Part shown: positions 24,575 through 34,626 of the stretch, piece by piece
Layout of the letters: the number at the start of each line of letters is the position of its first letter
Numbering within the stretch: the first letter of the stretch is position 1
Assembly: GCF_002261355.1 (NCBI RefSeq)
Contig: NZ_NEVU01000003.1
Coordinates: 496,001 to 560,000 of the forward strand
From: Bordetella genomosp. 12
GTDB lineage: Bacteria; Pseudomonadota; Gammaproteobacteria; Burkholderiales; Burkholderiaceae_B
DNA length: 64,000 nt
Direction of reading: 5' to 3'
Notes under the pieces: generated by a model
Seen by the model: only the letters and a program-made list of their open reading frames with translations
Told to the model about the DNA's origin: nothing
Databases searched by the model: none
Made by a program: the position numbers and the translations under genes

Positions 24575-24651
24575 TGGCGGAGCGGACGGGGCTCGAACCC
24601 GCGACCCCCGGCGTGACAGGCCGGTATTCTAACCAACTGAACTACCGCTCC
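24575..24651 (-). tRNA. tRNA-Asp (GTC), copy 1
   Basis: A 77-base cloverleaf with acceptor GGAGCGG/CCGCTCC, anticodon GTC and encoded CCA. It is identical in sequence to the copies at 32778 and 33258. It is the last tRNA of the minus-strand Ala-Glu-Asp operon. Confidence 0.97.
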
Positions 24652-24690
24652 GCAGCGGTCGATACCTTGCGGCATCTTGCCAAGAAAACT

Positions 24691-24766
24691 TGGCGTCCCC
24701 TAGGGGATTCGAACCCCTGTACTCACCGTGAAAGGGTGATGTCCTAGGCCTCTAGACGAAGGGGAC
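24691..24766 (-). tRNA. tRNA-Glu (TTC), copy 1
   Basis: A 76-base cloverleaf starting GTCCCCTTCGTCTAGAGG with anticodon TTC and encoded CCA, closely matching enterobacterial tRNA-Glu. It is the middle gene of the minus-strand operon. Confidence 0.97.
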
Positions 24767-24792
24767 TTGGACTAACCATACTGCTGAAAACT

Positions 24793-24868
<76 letters not shown>

Positions 24869-24922
24869 ATGGTTTCCAGCACTTCGTGGTGTTCACTTTC
24901 GTGCCAACCGCGAAGAAACGAG

Positions 24923-24951
24923 ATTATGCACGAGTTTATTCTGTCGTGCAA
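24923..24951 (-). promoter_or_regulatory. Sigma-70-type promoter of the minus-strand tRNA operon
   Basis: TTGCAC, a 17-base spacer and CATAAT read on the minus strand, followed by a CTCG discriminator. The tgCATAATtc core matches the promoters of the other two tRNA operons in the window. Confidence 0.8.
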
Positions 24952-25026
24952 GTCAGACTGAAAAAATTTTGAAAATAGGGAGGCATGCTAGAGTGAACCA
25001 TCGCGGGACCCTAGAAGGAAAGCACG

Positions 25027-26064
25027 ATGAGCCAGACTTCCTTTCCAACGCAGGCGCTGGGCACGACGGGCATAGCGCTGTCGCGCGTGGGCCTGGGCAC
25101 CTCGGCCATCGGCGGCGCGAACTGGGCCTATGGCTGGGGCGAACAGGACGACAGCGAGTCCGTTCGCGCCATCCGCCATGCCGTGGACCGTGGCATCAAT
25201 TGGATAGACACGGCGGGCAGCTACGGCCAGGGCCATGCCGAATCTCTCATCCAGCGTGCCTTGGCGCAGATGCCGCCCTCGGCGCGCCCCTATGTGTTTT
25301 CCAAGGGCGGCTTCATCAGCCGTGACGGCCAGGCCCATTGCGTGGCCCATCCCGACAGCCTGCGGCGCGAACTCGAAGCGTCCCTGCAACGCCTGGGCGT
25401 CGAATGCATCGACGTTTATCAAATGCACTGGCCGGCCGGCGACGGCACGCCGCTGGAAGTGTATTGGCAGACGCTGCTGGATTTCCAGCGTGAAGGCAAG
25501 GTGCGCGCCATCGGCCTGTCCAACCACAGCCTGCCGCAGGTCCAAGCGGCGGAAGCCATCGGCCATGTCGACGTCCTGCAGCCGCCCTTCTCGCTCATCC
25601 GCCGCGAAGCCGGCGCCGATCTGCTGCCCTGGTGCGAATCGCGCCAGACCGGCGTCATCGTCTACAGCCCCATGCAGTCCGGCCTGCTGTCCGGGACTTT
25701 CAGCGCCACGCGCCAACTGGCGGCCGACGACTGGCGCTCACGCGATCTGGAATTTCAGGCGCCCCGCCTGGAGCGCAATCTGGCGCTGGCCGATGCGCTG
25801 CGACCCATGGCCGAGCGGCATGGCACCACGGTTGCCACCATCGCCATTGCCTGGACACTGGCCTGGCCTGGCGTCACGGCCGCCATCGTCGGCGCGCGCA
25901 ATCCCGCCCAGGTCGATGGCTGGCTGGGCGCGGCGACGCTGGAACTCGATGAGGAGGCTTTGCGGCTGATCGCCGACACGCTGGCGCAGACGGGCGCCGG
26001 CGGCGGCCCGCTCGAGCCGCCCACCTTCGACAGCCTGCCCACGCCGGCGGACTTTCTGCGCTAA
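25027..26064 (+). CDS. Aldo/keto reductase
   Basis: NADPH-dependent oxidoreductase of the AKR superfamily with 345 residues. The catalytic tetrad is visible: Asp in [11 protein letters not shown], Tyr in the same segment, Lys in YVFSKGGF and His in VYQMHWPA. The [15 protein letters not shown] near residue 285 forms the nucleotide pocket. The substrate is unknown. It is a single gene between the left tRNA operon and lnt, ending convergently with a four-base overlap with the lnt stop. Confidence 0.92.
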   Translation: MSQTSFPTQALGTTGIALSRVGLGTSAIGGANWAYGWGEQDDSESVRAIRHAVDRGINWIDTAGSYGQGHAESLIQRALAQMPPSARPYVFSKGGFISRDGQAHCVAHPDSLRRELEASLQRLGVECIDVYQMHWPAGDGTPLEVYWQTLLDFQREGKVRAIGLSNHSLPQVQAAEAIGHVDVLQPPFSLIRREAGADLLPWCESRQTGVIVYSPMQSGLLSGTFSATRQLAADDWRSRDLEFQAPRLERNLALADALRPMAERHGTTVATIAIAWTLAWPGVTAAIVGARNPAQVDGWLGAATLELDEEALRLIADTLAQTGAGGGPLEPPTFDSLPTPADFLR

Positions 26065-27656
26065 CGGCGTCGGCGCACCCGCGCCGCGGCCGCGACCAGC
26101 ACCACGCCGATAATCAGCAGTATCAGCTTGTCGCCAAAGCGGGCATAAAGCGTCAGCCCGCTCATGCCCTGCACCGACACCGGCAGCACGCCGGGCTGAT
26201 GCGTAGCCAACTGCGCCACCACGCGCCCGTGCGCGTCGATGGCAGCGGTAATCCCCGTATTGGTGGCGGTGACCATGGGACGCGCCGTCTCGATGCTGCG
26301 CAAGCGGCCGATCTGCATGTGCTGGCGCAGCGCCCAGGTATTGCCGAACCACCCCAGATTGCTGACGTTGGCCAGAATCGTGGCCCCGCCCTGCCCTTGG
26401 GCGTCGGGGTAAAGCGCCGGCAACAACTCGGGACCGAACAAATCCTCGTAGCAGATATTGAAGGCGATGCGCTGGTCTCCCACCACGAAGGGCGGCTGAT
26501 ACGCCGCGCCGCGATCGAAGTCTCCCAAGGGGATCTGCAGCATGTCCACGAACCAGCGGAACCCGGGCGGAACGAACTCGCCCCACGGCACCAGATGCTG
26601 CTTGTCGTAGCGCATGGCCGTACTGCCACCGGTCAGATCGGCCAGCGGCGTGTCCGCCCCAAAACCCATGACACTGTTGGTGTAGCGCGTGCGCCCGTCG
26701 GGGTCGCGCAGACGCAAGGGCACGCCCATCGCGATCGTGGCCGACTGACGCGCGGCGACGGTCTTCCAAGCCTCCCAGACTTGCGGGGCCAGTTGATCCT
26801 GAAAGACCGGTAGCACCGTCTCGGGCAGGATGATGAGCTCGGGCCTGGGTGCGCGAGGCTCGGCGGGCAGCGCCGCCAGCTCGAGATGGCGCCGCAGCCC
26901 CGCCTCCATCAATGCCAGATCGAATTTCTGAGATTGCTCGACATTGCCCTGCACCAGACGGATGGCCAACGGCTCGCCTTGCGGGCGCGACCACGGCAGC
27001 AGGCTGAGCAAGCCGCCAACCAGCACCAGCACGACGGCCATACCGGCAGCCAGGGCCTGCCGGGCACTGCCCGCAGCGCGCAGACTGGCCACGGCGGCCG
27101 CGGCAAACGCCGTCACGAAAGCCAGCCCATGCACGCCGAGGACCGGCCCCCAGCCCGCGATGGGGCTATCGACCACCCCGTAGCCGATATTCAGCCACGG
27201 AAAGCCTGTCATGACGGTGGCGCGCAGCCATTCGAACAGCGTCCAGCAGGCGGCCCAGACCAGCGCCACCCGGCAGGCGCGCCAGGGACTGGCGGCACTG
27301 CGCGGCGGGCAGATACTGCGCGCCAGCCATCCGGCCGTGGCCGGAAAGATGGCCAGGAACACCGACAAGGCGACCACGCCGGCGGCCGCCAGCGGCGCGG
27401 CCATGCCACCGTAGTCATGCATGCTGACATACAGCCAGTACAGGCCGATCGTGAAGCTGACGCTGGCAAAGCCCCAGCCGCGCACCCAGGCGCGCCGGCG
27501 GCTCGGCGCCTGCAGCACCGCATGCGCGGCCACGGCCAGCGTGAACACCTGCACCCAGGCCAACGACCAGGCCGGCAGCGGCCCCGGGGCGAAACTCAAG
27601 GCATGCAGCGCGCCCGCTGCAGCCAGCAGGCCGGCGCCATAAAGCCCTCGCTTCAT
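26061..27656 (-). CDS. lnt: Apolipoprotein N-acyltransferase
   Basis: Inner-membrane enzyme adding the third acyl chain to lipoproteins. The 531-residue protein has about six N-terminal membrane helices and a C-terminal nitrilase-like domain. Its triad is visible as Glu in ILPETVLP, Lys in [12 protein letters not shown] and Cys in [10 protein letters not shown] chose the ATG at 27656 because it overlaps the corC stop as ATGA and follows the usual corC-lnt coupling. It is the last gene of the miaB-phoH-ybeY-corC-lnt string. The lipoproteins in this window (NlpE-like, outer-membrane channel) are plausible clients. Confidence 0.96.
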   Translation of the reverse strand: MKRGLYGAGLLAAAGALHALSFAPGPLPAWSLAWVQVFTLAVAAHAVLQAPSRRRAWVRGWGFASVSFTIGLYWLYVSMHDYGGMAAPLAAAGVVALSVFLAIFPATAGWLARSICPPRSAASPWRACRVALVWAACWTLFEWLRATVMTGFPWLNIGYGVVDSPIAGWGPVLGVHGLAFVTAFAAAAVASLRAAGSARQALAAGMAVVLVLVGGLLSLLPWSRPQGEPLAIRLVQGNVEQSQKFDLALMEAGLRRHLELAALPAEPRAPRPELIILPETVLPVFQDQLAPQVWEAWKTVAARQSATIAMGVPLRLRDPDGRTRYTNSVMGFGADTPLADLTGGSTAMRYDKQHLVPWGEFVPPGFRWFVDMLQIPLGDFDRGAAYQPPFVVGDQRIAFNICYEDLFGPELLPALYPDAQGQGGATILANVSNLGWFGNTWALRQHMQIGRLRSIETARPMVTATNTGITAAIDAHGRVVAQLATHQPGVLPVSVQGMSGLTLYARFGDKLILLIIGVVLVAAAARVRRRR

Positions 27657-28531
27657 GCGTTGGCTTCCGGGCGCAGCGCCTGCGGCGCCCGGCGCACGCG
27701 CAGCCACAAGGCGCGGCGCGGGTCGGCGCGGATCACCTCGAACTGCAGGCCGTCGAACTCGGCCGTGTCGCCACGGCGCGGAATACGCCCGAGCTTGCCG
27801 CCCAGCCAGCCGCCCACGCTGTCGTACTCATCGTCAGGCATCTGGGTGGAGAAGGTTTCATTGAAATGGCTGATCTCGGTGGCCGCGAGCATGCGCCATT
27901 GATTGTCGCCTTCGGGGAAGATCGATTCTTCTTCGTCTTCGTCGAACTCGTCTTCGATGTCGCCGACGATCTGCTCGAGCACGTCTTCCATCGTGACCAG
28001 ACCCGAAATGCCGCCATGCTCATCGATCACGATGGCGATGTGATTGCGCGCGGAGCGGAACTCGCGCAGCAGCACGTTGAGGCGTTTGGCTTCGGGGATG
28101 AAGATCGCCGGCCGGATCAGCGAGCGCAACTCGATGGAGGGGTCCTGCATGTAACGCAGCAGATCCTTGGCCAGGAGCACGCCCAGAATGTTGTCGCGAT
28201 CATCTTCGTAGACAGGAAAGCGCGAGTGCGCGGTCTCGATAATGGCCGCCAGCAGTTGCGGCACGGGCAGCGAGACATCGAGCAAGTCCATGCGCGAGCG
28301 CGGCACCATGATGTCGGCGACGGTGCGCTCGGAGACGGCGAGCGCCCCCTTGATCATGGTGTAGGACTCAGAATCGATCAAGGCCCTGTCGTGGGCGACA
28401 TCCACAAAGGCTTTGATGCCTTCGCGATCTTCTGGCTCGCGGCGGACCAGCGACATGACGCGGTCCAGCAGGGATTTGGAGGGTTTAGGCGTGGGGGCCG
28501 GCGAATCGGCAGCGGGATAAGGGTCAGACAT
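27653..28531 (-). CDS. corC: CorC/YbeX-type CBS-pair protein
   Basis: A 292-residue cytosolic protein with tandem CBS domains (first near [11 protein letters not shown], second near [20 protein letters not shown]) and a C-terminal CorC_HlyC domain. The family is linked to Mg/Co efflux and, as YbeX, to ribosome metabolism. It lacks the membrane DUF21 part, as expected for CorC. The ATG at 28531 is chosen; an upstream extension to 28615 has no similarity. It follows ybeY after 137 bases and overlaps lnt by ATGA. Confidence 0.93.
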   Translation of the reverse strand: MSDPYPAADSPAPTPKPSKSLLDRVMSLVRREPEDREGIKAFVDVAHDRALIDSESYTMIKGALAVSERTVADIMVPRSRMDLLDVSLPVPQLLAAIIETAHSRFPVYEDDRDNILGVLLAKDLLRYMQDPSIELRSLIRPAIFIPEAKRLNVLLREFRSARNHIAIVIDEHGGISGLVTMEDVLEQIVGDIEDEFDEDEEESIFPEGDNQWRMLAATEISHFNETFSTQMPDDEYDSVGGWLGGKLGRIPRRGDTAEFDGLQFEVIRADPRRALWLRVRRAPQALRPEANA

Positions 28532-28603
28532 TGTCCAAATGGACTCGTAACGAAAGAGCCAGCATAACCGATACCCCCCCGGGCCAGGCAAGCCGGACCT
28601 GCC

Positions 28604-28642
28604 ATATGGCGGCAATATGCCGCCATATCCGGGTTTTTCCGG
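28604..28642. repeat. Inverted repeat in the ybeY-corC spacer
   Basis: Perfect ten-base arms ATATGGCGGC and GCCGCCATAT around AATAT (28604-28628) are followed by CCGG-GTTTTT-CCGG. No proper T-tract follows on the minus strand. The spacer is the only long gap in the operon. Confidence 0.6.
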
Positions 28643-28668
28643 CCAAATTCGCTCAGGGCGAACCGGAC

Positions 28669-29148
28669 TCAGGCCTGATAAGGGTCCGCAATCCCCATGC
28701 GGGCCAATATCGCCGTCTCCAGGGTCTCCATACGCTTGGCCTCGCGCACCTTGATGTGATCGTAGCCCAGGGCGTGCAGCACGCCGTGGATACAGAGGTG
28801 GGCAGCGTGATCGGCGAAAGCCTTTTTCTGCTCGCGCGCTTCGCGCACCAGCACCGGCACACAGATCACGATATCCCCGCGCGCCGTACCCAGCGGATCC
28901 ACACCGTACTCGAAGGTCAGCACGTTGGTGGCGTAATCCCGCCCGCGGAACTGCGCGTTGAGCTCGCGCCCTTCCGCCTGGCCGACCAGGCGGATGTTGA
29001 GTTCGGCCGCCGTGAAATCCACCAGGCCGTCGGCGCTTGCGCCGGCCAGCGCATAACCCGCCCAGCGGCGCAGCCGCCAGCGCGGCAGGCGCGCCTCGCT
29101 CACCGCATACTGCACCGCCAGCGCGAGCGCCGGATCAGGGTTTTTCAT
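28669..29148 (-). CDS. ybeY: Endoribonuclease/rRNA maturation factor YbeY
   Basis: Metal-dependent protein needed for 16S rRNA 3' processing and ribosome quality control. The 159-residue product has the zinc-binding signature [11 protein letters not shown] and the upstream segment [10 protein letters not shown], both diagnostic. I chose the ATG at 29148 (MKNPDPAL); it overlaps the end of phoH by 14 bases. Order and spacing match the conserved phoH-ybeY pair. Confidence 0.95.
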   Translation of the reverse strand: MKNPDPALALAVQYAVSEARLPRWRLRRWAGYALAGASADGLVDFTAAELNIRLVGQAEGRELNAQFRGRDYATNVLTFEYGVDPLGTARGDIVICVPVLVREAREQKKAFADHAAHLCIHGVLHALGYDHIKVREAKRMETLETAILARMGIADPYQA

Positions 29149-30160
29149 GCTGCTCCGCCGCCTCGTAAGCATCGACGATGCAGGCCACCAGGGGGTGGCG
29201 CACCACGTCGCGGCTGGTAAAGCGCGTCGTCGCGATGCCCTGCACGTCGGCCAGCACGTTGACGGCATGCGCCAGACCGCTTTGCTGCCCGCGCGGCAGG
29301 TCGACCTGGGAAGGATCGCCCGTAATGACGGCCTTGCTGCCGAAGCCGATGCGGGTCAGGAACATCTTCATCTGCTCCGGCGTGGTGTTCTGGGCTTCGT
29401 CCAGAATCACGAAAGCATGATTGAGCGTGCGGCCGCGCATATAGGCCAGCGGAGCAATCTCGATGCTCTGCTTTTCGAACAGACGTTGCACCCGCTCGAA
29501 ACCCATCAGGTCATAGAGCGCGTCATACAGCGGGCGCAGATAGGGATCGACCTTCTGCGCCAGATCGCCCGGCAAGAACCCGAGACGCTCGCCGGCCTCG
29601 ACGGCCGGACGCGTCAGCACCAGGCGCTGCACGGTATCGCGCTCCATCGCATCGATGGCGCACGCCACGGCCAGCCAGGTTTTGCCCGTGCCGGCCGGGC
29701 CCACGCCAAAGGTGATGTCGTGCTTGAGGATGTTGTTGAGGTAATCGCGCTGGCGCGGCGTGCGCGGCCGCAGGTCGCTGCGGCGCGTGCGCAGGGCGAT
29801 GCCATCGCTCTGATCATCGACCGGCGGCAGGCTGGGGTCGATGTCGCGCGGATCTTCCTCCTGAACCTCGGTGCGGCGCCCCACCCCGATCTCGACCAGA
29901 CCAAGCTGGATATCGTCCACCGACAGCGCGCGATGCGTGGCCTGCTCGTAAAAGCGGCGCAGCGCCCGTGCAGCCAGTTCGGCCTGCTCGCCCTCGATGG
30001 TGACCCGGCTGCCGCGGCGCGCCATCGTCACGCCCATGCCATCGGCCAGCTGCCGCAGATTCTCGTCCAGCGGTCCGCACAGATTGGACAGATGGATGTT
30101 GTCGCCGTCCAGATTGACGATGACAGGCATGCTGCGGCGGCGGCTGCGCGAGTTGCTCAT
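29135..30160 (-). CDS. PhoH-like ATPase (YbeZ)
   Basis: A 341-residue P-loop protein of the PhoH/YbeZ family, thought to act with YbeY in RNA metabolism. Walker A is [11 protein letters not shown] and Walker B is [10 protein letters not shown]; the N-terminal third has the usual KH-like extension. It overlaps miaB by ATGA upstream and ybeY downstream, so the three are translationally linked. Confidence 0.94.
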   Translation of the reverse strand: MSNSRSRRRSMPVIVNLDGDNIHLSNLCGPLDENLRQLADGMGVTMARRGSRVTIEGEQAELAARALRRFYEQATHRALSVDDIQLGLVEIGVGRRTEVQEEDPRDIDPSLPPVDDQSDGIALRTRRSDLRPRTPRQRDYLNNILKHDITFGVGPAGTGKTWLAVACAIDAMERDTVQRLVLTRPAVEAGERLGFLPGDLAQKVDPYLRPLYDALYDLMGFERVQRLFEKQSIEIAPLAYMRGRTLNHAFVILDEAQNTTPEQMKMFLTRIGFGSKAVITGDPSQVDLPRGQQSGLAHAVNVLADVQGIATTRFTSRDVVRHPLVACIVDAYEAAEQHEKP

Positions 30161-31572
30161 AGTGCTCCTTGGTCGCTATCTTCGGTACCGGCCACCCGGC
30201 CGCGCAGCGAATTGGTGAAAGCATGGGTGATGATGACGTCCACCATATTGCCGATCAGGCGGGCAGGTCCGGGGAAATTCACGATGCGATTGTTTTCGGT
30301 GCGGCCCATGAGCTCATTGGGATCGCGGCGCGAAGGCCCTTCGACCAGCAAGCGCTGGCGCGTCCCCACCATGGCCTGGGCGATGGCGGCGGCCTGCTCG
30401 TTGATCAGGGCCTGCAGTTGCTGCAGGCGCTTGAGTTTGACGTCCTGGGGGGTGTCGTCGGCGAGATCGGCGGCCGGCGTGCCCGGGCGGCGCGAATACA
30501 CAAAGGAGAACGACGTGTCGAAACCGACGTCGGCGATGAGCTTCATCGTCTTCTGGAAGTCTTCCTCGGTTTCTCCGGGGAAGCCCACGATGAAATCGGA
30601 AGACAGCGTCAGGTTGGGACGGGCGGCGCGCAGCTTGCGCACGACCGACTTGAACTCCAGCGCCGTGTAGCCACGCTTCATGGCCGCCAGCACCCGGTCA
30701 CTGCCGGCCTGGACCGGCAGGTGCAGAAACGACACCAGCTTGGGCAGGCGGGCATAGGCCTCGACCATGCGCTGCGTCATCTCCTTCGGATGCGAGGTGG
30801 TGTAGCGGATCCGTTCGATTCCGGGGATTTCGTGCACATACTCGAGCAGCATGGCGAAGTCGGCGATCTCATCGCTGTCCTCCATGCGTCCGCGATAGGC
30901 GTTGACGTTCTGCCCCAGCAAGGTGACTTCGCGCACACCCTGGTCGGCCAGATCGGCGACCTCGGTGAGCACGTCCTCGAACGGCCGCGAAACTTCTTCG
31001 CCGCGCGTATACGGCACCACGCAGAAGCTGCAGTATTTGCTGCAGCCTTCCATGATCGACACAAAAGCCGTCGCGCCTTCGATGCGGGCCGGCGGCATGT
31101 TGTCGAATTTTTCGATCTCGGGAAAACTGATGTCGACCTGCGAGACGCCTTCGTCCCTGCGGCGGCGGATGAGTTCGGGCAGGCGATGCAGGGTCTGCGG
31201 GCCGAACACCACATCGACGTAGGGCGCGCGCTTGACGATGGCCGCGCCTTCCTGGCTGGCCACACAGCCGCCCACACCGATCACCAGGCGCGGATTGAGC
31301 TTCTTGAGGTGCTGCACACGGCCCAGATCGGAGAAGACTTTTTCCTGCGCCTTCTCGCGCACCGAACAGGTGTTGAATAGAATGACATCGGCCTCTTCGG
31401 GATTATCAGTGACTTCCAGTCCCTGATCTTCGCGCAGCACATCCACCATTTTGTCCGAGTCATACTCGTTCATCTGGCAGCCAAAGGTCCGGATATAGAT
31501 CTTTCCGCTGGCCGCGGTAGCGGCGGACGAAGCAGCGGGCGCGCCTTCGCGCTTGAGTGTGGTTTCTTGCAT
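30157..31572 (-). CDS. miaB: tRNA-2-methylthio-N6-dimethylallyladenosine synthase
   Basis: Radical-SAM methylthiotransferase modifying A37 of tRNAs that read UNN codons. The 471-residue protein has the three auxiliary-cluster cysteines of the N-terminal domain (Cys32, Cys69, Cys103), the radical-SAM motif CSKYCSFC (Cys177/181/184) and a C-terminal TRAM region. It is the first gene of the operon through lnt. The 5' region to 31753 is shared with the divergent PAP2 gene. Confidence 0.96.
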   Translation of the reverse strand: MQETTLKREGAPAASSAATAASGKIYIRTFGCQMNEYDSDKMVDVLREDQGLEVTDNPEEADVILFNTCSVREKAQEKVFSDLGRVQHLKKLNPRLVIGVGGCVASQEGAAIVKRAPYVDVVFGPQTLHRLPELIRRRRDEGVSQVDISFPEIEKFDNMPPARIEGATAFVSIMEGCSKYCSFCVVPYTRGEEVSRPFEDVLTEVADLADQGVREVTLLGQNVNAYRGRMEDSDEIADFAMLLEYVHEIPGIERIRYTTSHPKEMTQRMVEAYARLPKLVSFLHLPVQAGSDRVLAAMKRGYTALEFKSVVRKLRAARPNLTLSSDFIVGFPGETEEDFQKTMKLIADVGFDTSFSFVYSRRPGTPAADLADDTPQDVKLKRLQQLQALINEQAAAIAQAMVGTRQRLLVEGPSRRDPNELMGRTENNRIVNFPGPARLIGNMVDVIITHAFTNSLRGRVAGTEDSDQGAL

Positions 31573-31753
31573 GGGCGTACGCCGTGACGGGTGTAGATCC
31601 CGGGGGCGCTATCTGAATGGTTAGGGAAACCGCCGATTTTACCGTTTTACACAGTAAATCGTCTTTCTCGCGCAAGCTTCGCCCATTACTATTGTCCCCC
31701 GCCTCTCCTTCGAGAGTGCTCCGTTCCCTCTCCCACAGGCTCTCCCGACGGCA

Positions 31754-32455
31754 ATGACTACCGGTGTCCCGCTCTCCCCTCCTCTGCGCCCGATCCGCAG
31801 CAAAGCCAGCCTGGTCTTGCTGTTCGCGCTGCTGCTGGCCTGCACGCTCTGGGTGGACCGACCCTTGTCGATGTGGCTCAACGCCCATGTCCCCAACGGA
31901 CTGAACATCGCGTTCGACACCCTGGGCAACCTGGGAGATGCGGGGATCTACATCGTGCTCGCCCTGGGGCTGTACATCTGGTCGCTCAACGGCCTGGCGC
32001 GCGGCTGGCAGTGCCCTTTCAAAGCCGGGTTTGACCCCATCGCACGCGCTTCGGTGCTGTTGCTGGCCACCATGGCGCTCGGCGGCAGCGTGACCTGGCT
32101 GCTCAAGCGCGTGGTGGCACGCGCCCGTCCCGAAGAACTCTTCGACCATGGCATCTACGGCGTGGGCGAGTTTTTCGCGGGCAAGCCCTATGACTCTTTC
32201 CCGTCCAGCCACACTCAGGCTGCGTTCGCCGTCGCCGGTGTCATCGCCATCGTCGCGCCGCGCTGGCGCTGGCCCGCGCTGGCGCTGGCCGCGCTGGTGG
32301 CCCTGAGCCGCGTCGTCAATCGCGACCACTACCTCACCGATGTCGTCATGGGCGCGGCCGTGGCGCTGAGCTGCGCCGCCTTCCTGGCCCCGCGCATTCT
32401 GAACAAGAACCAGCAATGGCCGCTGCGCGCGCCCTGGCGTTGGTGGCGGGCCTGA
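31754..32455 (+). CDS. PAP2-family membrane phosphatase
   Basis: A 233-residue protein with about five membrane helices and the three PAP2 phosphatase motifs: KRVVARARP (near residue 117), PSSH in FPSSHTQ, and SRVVNRDHYLTDV. Such enzymes remove phosphate from lipid substrates (phosphatidate, undecaprenyl pyrophosphate or phosphatidylglycerophosphate); the substrate cannot be told here. It lies between miaB (divergent) and the first plus-strand tRNA operon. The tRNA promoter begins 11 bases after its stop. Confidence 0.88.
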   Translation: MTTGVPLSPPLRPIRSKASLVLLFALLLACTLWVDRPLSMWLNAHVPNGLNIAFDTLGNLGDAGIYIVLALGLYIWSLNGLARGWQCPFKAGFDPIARASVLLLATMALGGSVTWLLKRVVARARPEELFDHGIYGVGEFFAGKPYDSFPSSHTQAAFAVAGVIAIVAPRWRWPALALAALVALSRVVNRDHYLTDVVMGAAVALSCAAFLAPRILNKNQQWPLRAPWRWWRA

Positions 32456-32465
32456 TGGCACGTCG

Positions 32466-32494
32466 CTGCACGCTTTTAAAAAATGGTGCATAAT
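32466..32494 (+). promoter_or_regulatory. Promoter of the first plus-strand tRNA operon
   Basis: CTGCAC, a 17-base spacer and CATAAT, with a GC-rich discriminator just after. The -10 block and about ten flanking bases are repeated at 32981-33003, and the -10 also matches the minus-strand operon. Confidence 0.75.
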
Positions 32495-32563
32495 TCGGCC
32501 CCGTTCACCGAACGACGCAAGACAACGGCAACAACCTCAGGGTCTGCCGCGTATTGTGGGCTT

Positions 32564-32639
<76 letters not shown>

Positions 32640-32664
32640 AGTTTCGGTAGTACGGTTAGTTCAG

Positions 32665-32740
32665 GTCCCCTTCGTCTAGAGGCCTAGGACATCACCCTTT
32701 CACGGTGAGTACAGGGGTTCGAATCCCCTAGGGGACGCCA
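32665..32740 (+). tRNA. tRNA-Glu (TTC), copy 2
   Basis: 76 bases, anticodon TTC, CCA encoded. The spacer before it resembles copy 1; the spacer after it differs from copies 1 and 3 at several positions. Confidence 0.97.
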
Positions 32741-32777
32741 GTTTTTCTGGCAGATGCCGCAAGGTATCGACCGCTGC

Positions 32778-32854
32778 GGAGCGGTAGTTCAGTTGGTTAG
32801 AATACCGGCCTGTCACGCCGGGGGTCGCGGGTTCGAGCCCCGTCCGCTCCGCCA
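32778..32854 (+). tRNA. tRNA-Asp (GTC), copy 2
   Basis: 77 bases, anticodon GTC, CCA encoded, followed by the shared terminator hairpin. Confidence 0.97.
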
Positions 32855-32861
32855 AAATTCC

Positions 32862-32897
32862 AAAAGCCGCAAGGTCTCACGACCTTGCGGCTTTTGC
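32862..32897 (+). terminator. Terminator of the first plus-strand tRNA operon
   Basis: AAAAGCCGCAAGGTC / GACCTTGCGGCTTTT hairpin with a short loop and a T4 tail, the same hairpin that ends the other two tRNA operons. Confidence 0.88.
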
Positions 32898-32964
32898 TTT
32901 CGGGCGCATCGTTTTCTCGCCTGAAAAAAATTTGAATCCGGTTCGAAAAAAAACGCCAAACGCT

Positions 32965-32993
32965 CTGACACGCACAAAAAAATGGTGCATAAT
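32965..32993 (+). promoter_or_regulatory. Promoter of the second plus-strand tRNA operon
   Basis: CTGACA, 17 bases and CATAAT with a GC-rich discriminator. It has the best -35 of the three tRNA promoters. The GC-rich discriminator is the feature associated with stringent control of stable RNA genes. Confidence 0.82.
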
Positions 32994-33061
32994 TCGGGCC
33001 CGTTCGACAAACGGCGCAAGCAAAGACAAGGCCTCTGGCTCGGTCCAAGCATTGCAGGATT

Positions 33062-33137
<76 letters not shown>

Positions 33138-33142
33138 ATCAG

Positions 33143-33218
33143 GTCCCCTTCGTCTAGAGGCCTAGGACATCACCCTTTCACGGTGAGTACAGGGGTTCGA
33201 ATCCCCTAGGGGACGCCA
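33143..33218 (+). tRNA. tRNA-Glu (TTC), copy 3
   Basis: 76 bases, anticodon TTC, CCA encoded. The spacer after it is identical to that of the minus-strand copy 1. Confidence 0.97.
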
Positions 33219-33257
33219 AGTTTTCTTGGCAAGATGCCGCAAGGTATCGACCGCTGC

Positions 33258-33334
33258 GGAGCGGTAGTTCAGTTGGTTAGAATACCGGCCTGTCACGCCG
33301 GGGGTCGCGGGTTCGAGCCCCGTCCGCTCCGCCA
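33258..33334 (+). tRNA. tRNA-Asp (GTC), copy 3
   Basis: 77 bases, anticodon GTC, CCA encoded. Last tRNA of the second plus-strand operon. Confidence 0.97.
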
Positions 33335-33341
33335 AAATTCC

Positions 33342-33377
33342 AAAAGCCGCAAGGTCTCACGACCTTGCGGCTTTTGC
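33342..33377 (+). terminator. Terminator of the second plus-strand tRNA operon
   Basis: The same GCCGCAAGGTC hairpin with TTTT as in the other two tRNA operons, eight bases after the tRNA-Asp CCA. Confidence 0.88.
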
Positions 33378-33657
33378 TTTTCTGACGCTCCCCACGACGC
33401 TGCCCCGCCCCCTTCCGCACTGCCGGCGACTCAGAAGTCGCCCACGCCGCAGCGCATTGCAAATTTACGTATAGATACAATTTTTCGGGCCATCGCGCTG
33501 GCGGAAGATGGCGGCGACTTATCCGCCGCCCAACGCCTTTCCCCACCAACATCGCCTTAATCACCGCTTCATGCCGCCAAAAATCGGCTTTCTTGCGATA
33601 TTGCCAGAGCGGGGCAGGCTTTCTACGATCCGCCGTTCGGAATCACTGGAGTCCCGC
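33378..33657 (+). other. 280-base leader region of bioB
   Basis: No gene is seen. An AT-rich island at 33456-33485 contains TACAAT (33476-33481), a possible -10 with a poor -35. If used, the bioB leader would be about 170 bases. It can form a hairpin of GGCGGA (33500-33505) with TCCGCC (33522-33527). GGAG precedes the bioB ATG. Confidence 0.45.
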
Positions 33658-34626
33658 ATGCAGATCATCCCCCTGCCCATCCGCCGGCCCGCCGGCCCCT
33701 GGCGCACCGCCGACGTGCTGGCCCTGTACGACCTGCCGTTTCCCGATCTGTTGCATCGCGCCCAGACCGTCCACCGCGAGCACTTCGACCCCAAGGACAT
33801 CCAGTTATCCAGCTTGCTGTCGATCAAGACCGGCGGCTGCCCGGAGGACTGCGGCTACTGCTCGCAGTCGGCGCGCCACGACACCGGACTGGCGGCCGAG
33901 AAGCTGATGCCCTTGGATGAGGTGCTCACCGCGGCGCGGGCCGCCAAAGCCGCCGGCGCGCAACGTTTCTGCATGGGTGCAGCCTGGCGCAGCCCCAAGG
34001 ATCATCAGCTTGAAGCCGTGGCCGAGATGGTGCGCGAGGTCAAGGCGCTGGGACTGGAGACCTGTGTCACCCTCGGCATGCTCAAGGCGGGCCAGGCCGA
34101 ACGCCTCAAACACGCCGGTCTGGATTATTACAACCACAACCTGGACACCTCGCCCGAGTACTACGGCAGCGTGATCACCACGCGCGGTTATCAGGATCGC
34201 CTCGATACCCTGGAGCAGGTCCGCGAAGCCGGCCTTCATGTCTGCTGCGGGGGCATCATCGGCATGGGCGAGTCGCGCCGCGACCGGGCCAGTCTCATTG
34301 CGCAACTGGCCAGCATGCAGCCCTATCCCGAGTCCGTGCCCATCAACCACCTCGTCCCTATCCCCGGGACCCCGCTGGGCGATGCCGAGCCGCTCGATGT
34401 GTTCGAGTTCATCCGCACCATCGCGGTGGCCCGTATCACCATGCCGCGCGCCAAGGTGCGCCTGTCGGCCGGCAGGCAGGCCATGAGCGAGGCCGAACAG
34501 GCCCTGTGCTTTCTGGCGGGCGCCAATTCCATGTTCTACGGCGACGCGCTGCTGACCACCGGCAATCCTCAGGTGCAGGCCGACCGCGCCTTGATGAGCA
34601 AGCTCGGCATGCGGGCGCAAGCATGA
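33658..34626 (+). CDS. bioB: Biotin synthase
   Basis: Radical-SAM enzyme inserting sulfur into dethiobiotin, the last step of biotin synthesis. The 322-residue protein has CPEDCGYC (Cys61/65/68) for the SAM cluster and conserved downstream motifs ([25 protein letters not shown]). I chose the ATG at 33658, preceded by GGAG; an upstream extension to 33508 has no similarity. No other bio genes are in the window. The next gene is coupled by an ATGA overlap. Confidence 0.96.
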   Translation: MQIIPLPIRRPAGPWRTADVLALYDLPFPDLLHRAQTVHREHFDPKDIQLSSLLSIKTGGCPEDCGYCSQSARHDTGLAAEKLMPLDEVLTAARAAKAAGAQRFCMGAAWRSPKDHQLEAVAEMVREVKALGLETCVTLGMLKAGQAERLKHAGLDYYNHNLDTSPEYYGSVITTRGYQDRLDTLEQVREAGLHVCCGGIIGMGESRRDRASLIAQLASMQPYPESVPINHLVPIPGTPLGDAEPLDVFEFIRTIAVARITMPRAKVRLSAGRQAMSEAEQALCFLAGANSMFYGDALLTTGNPQVQADRALMSKLGMRAQA

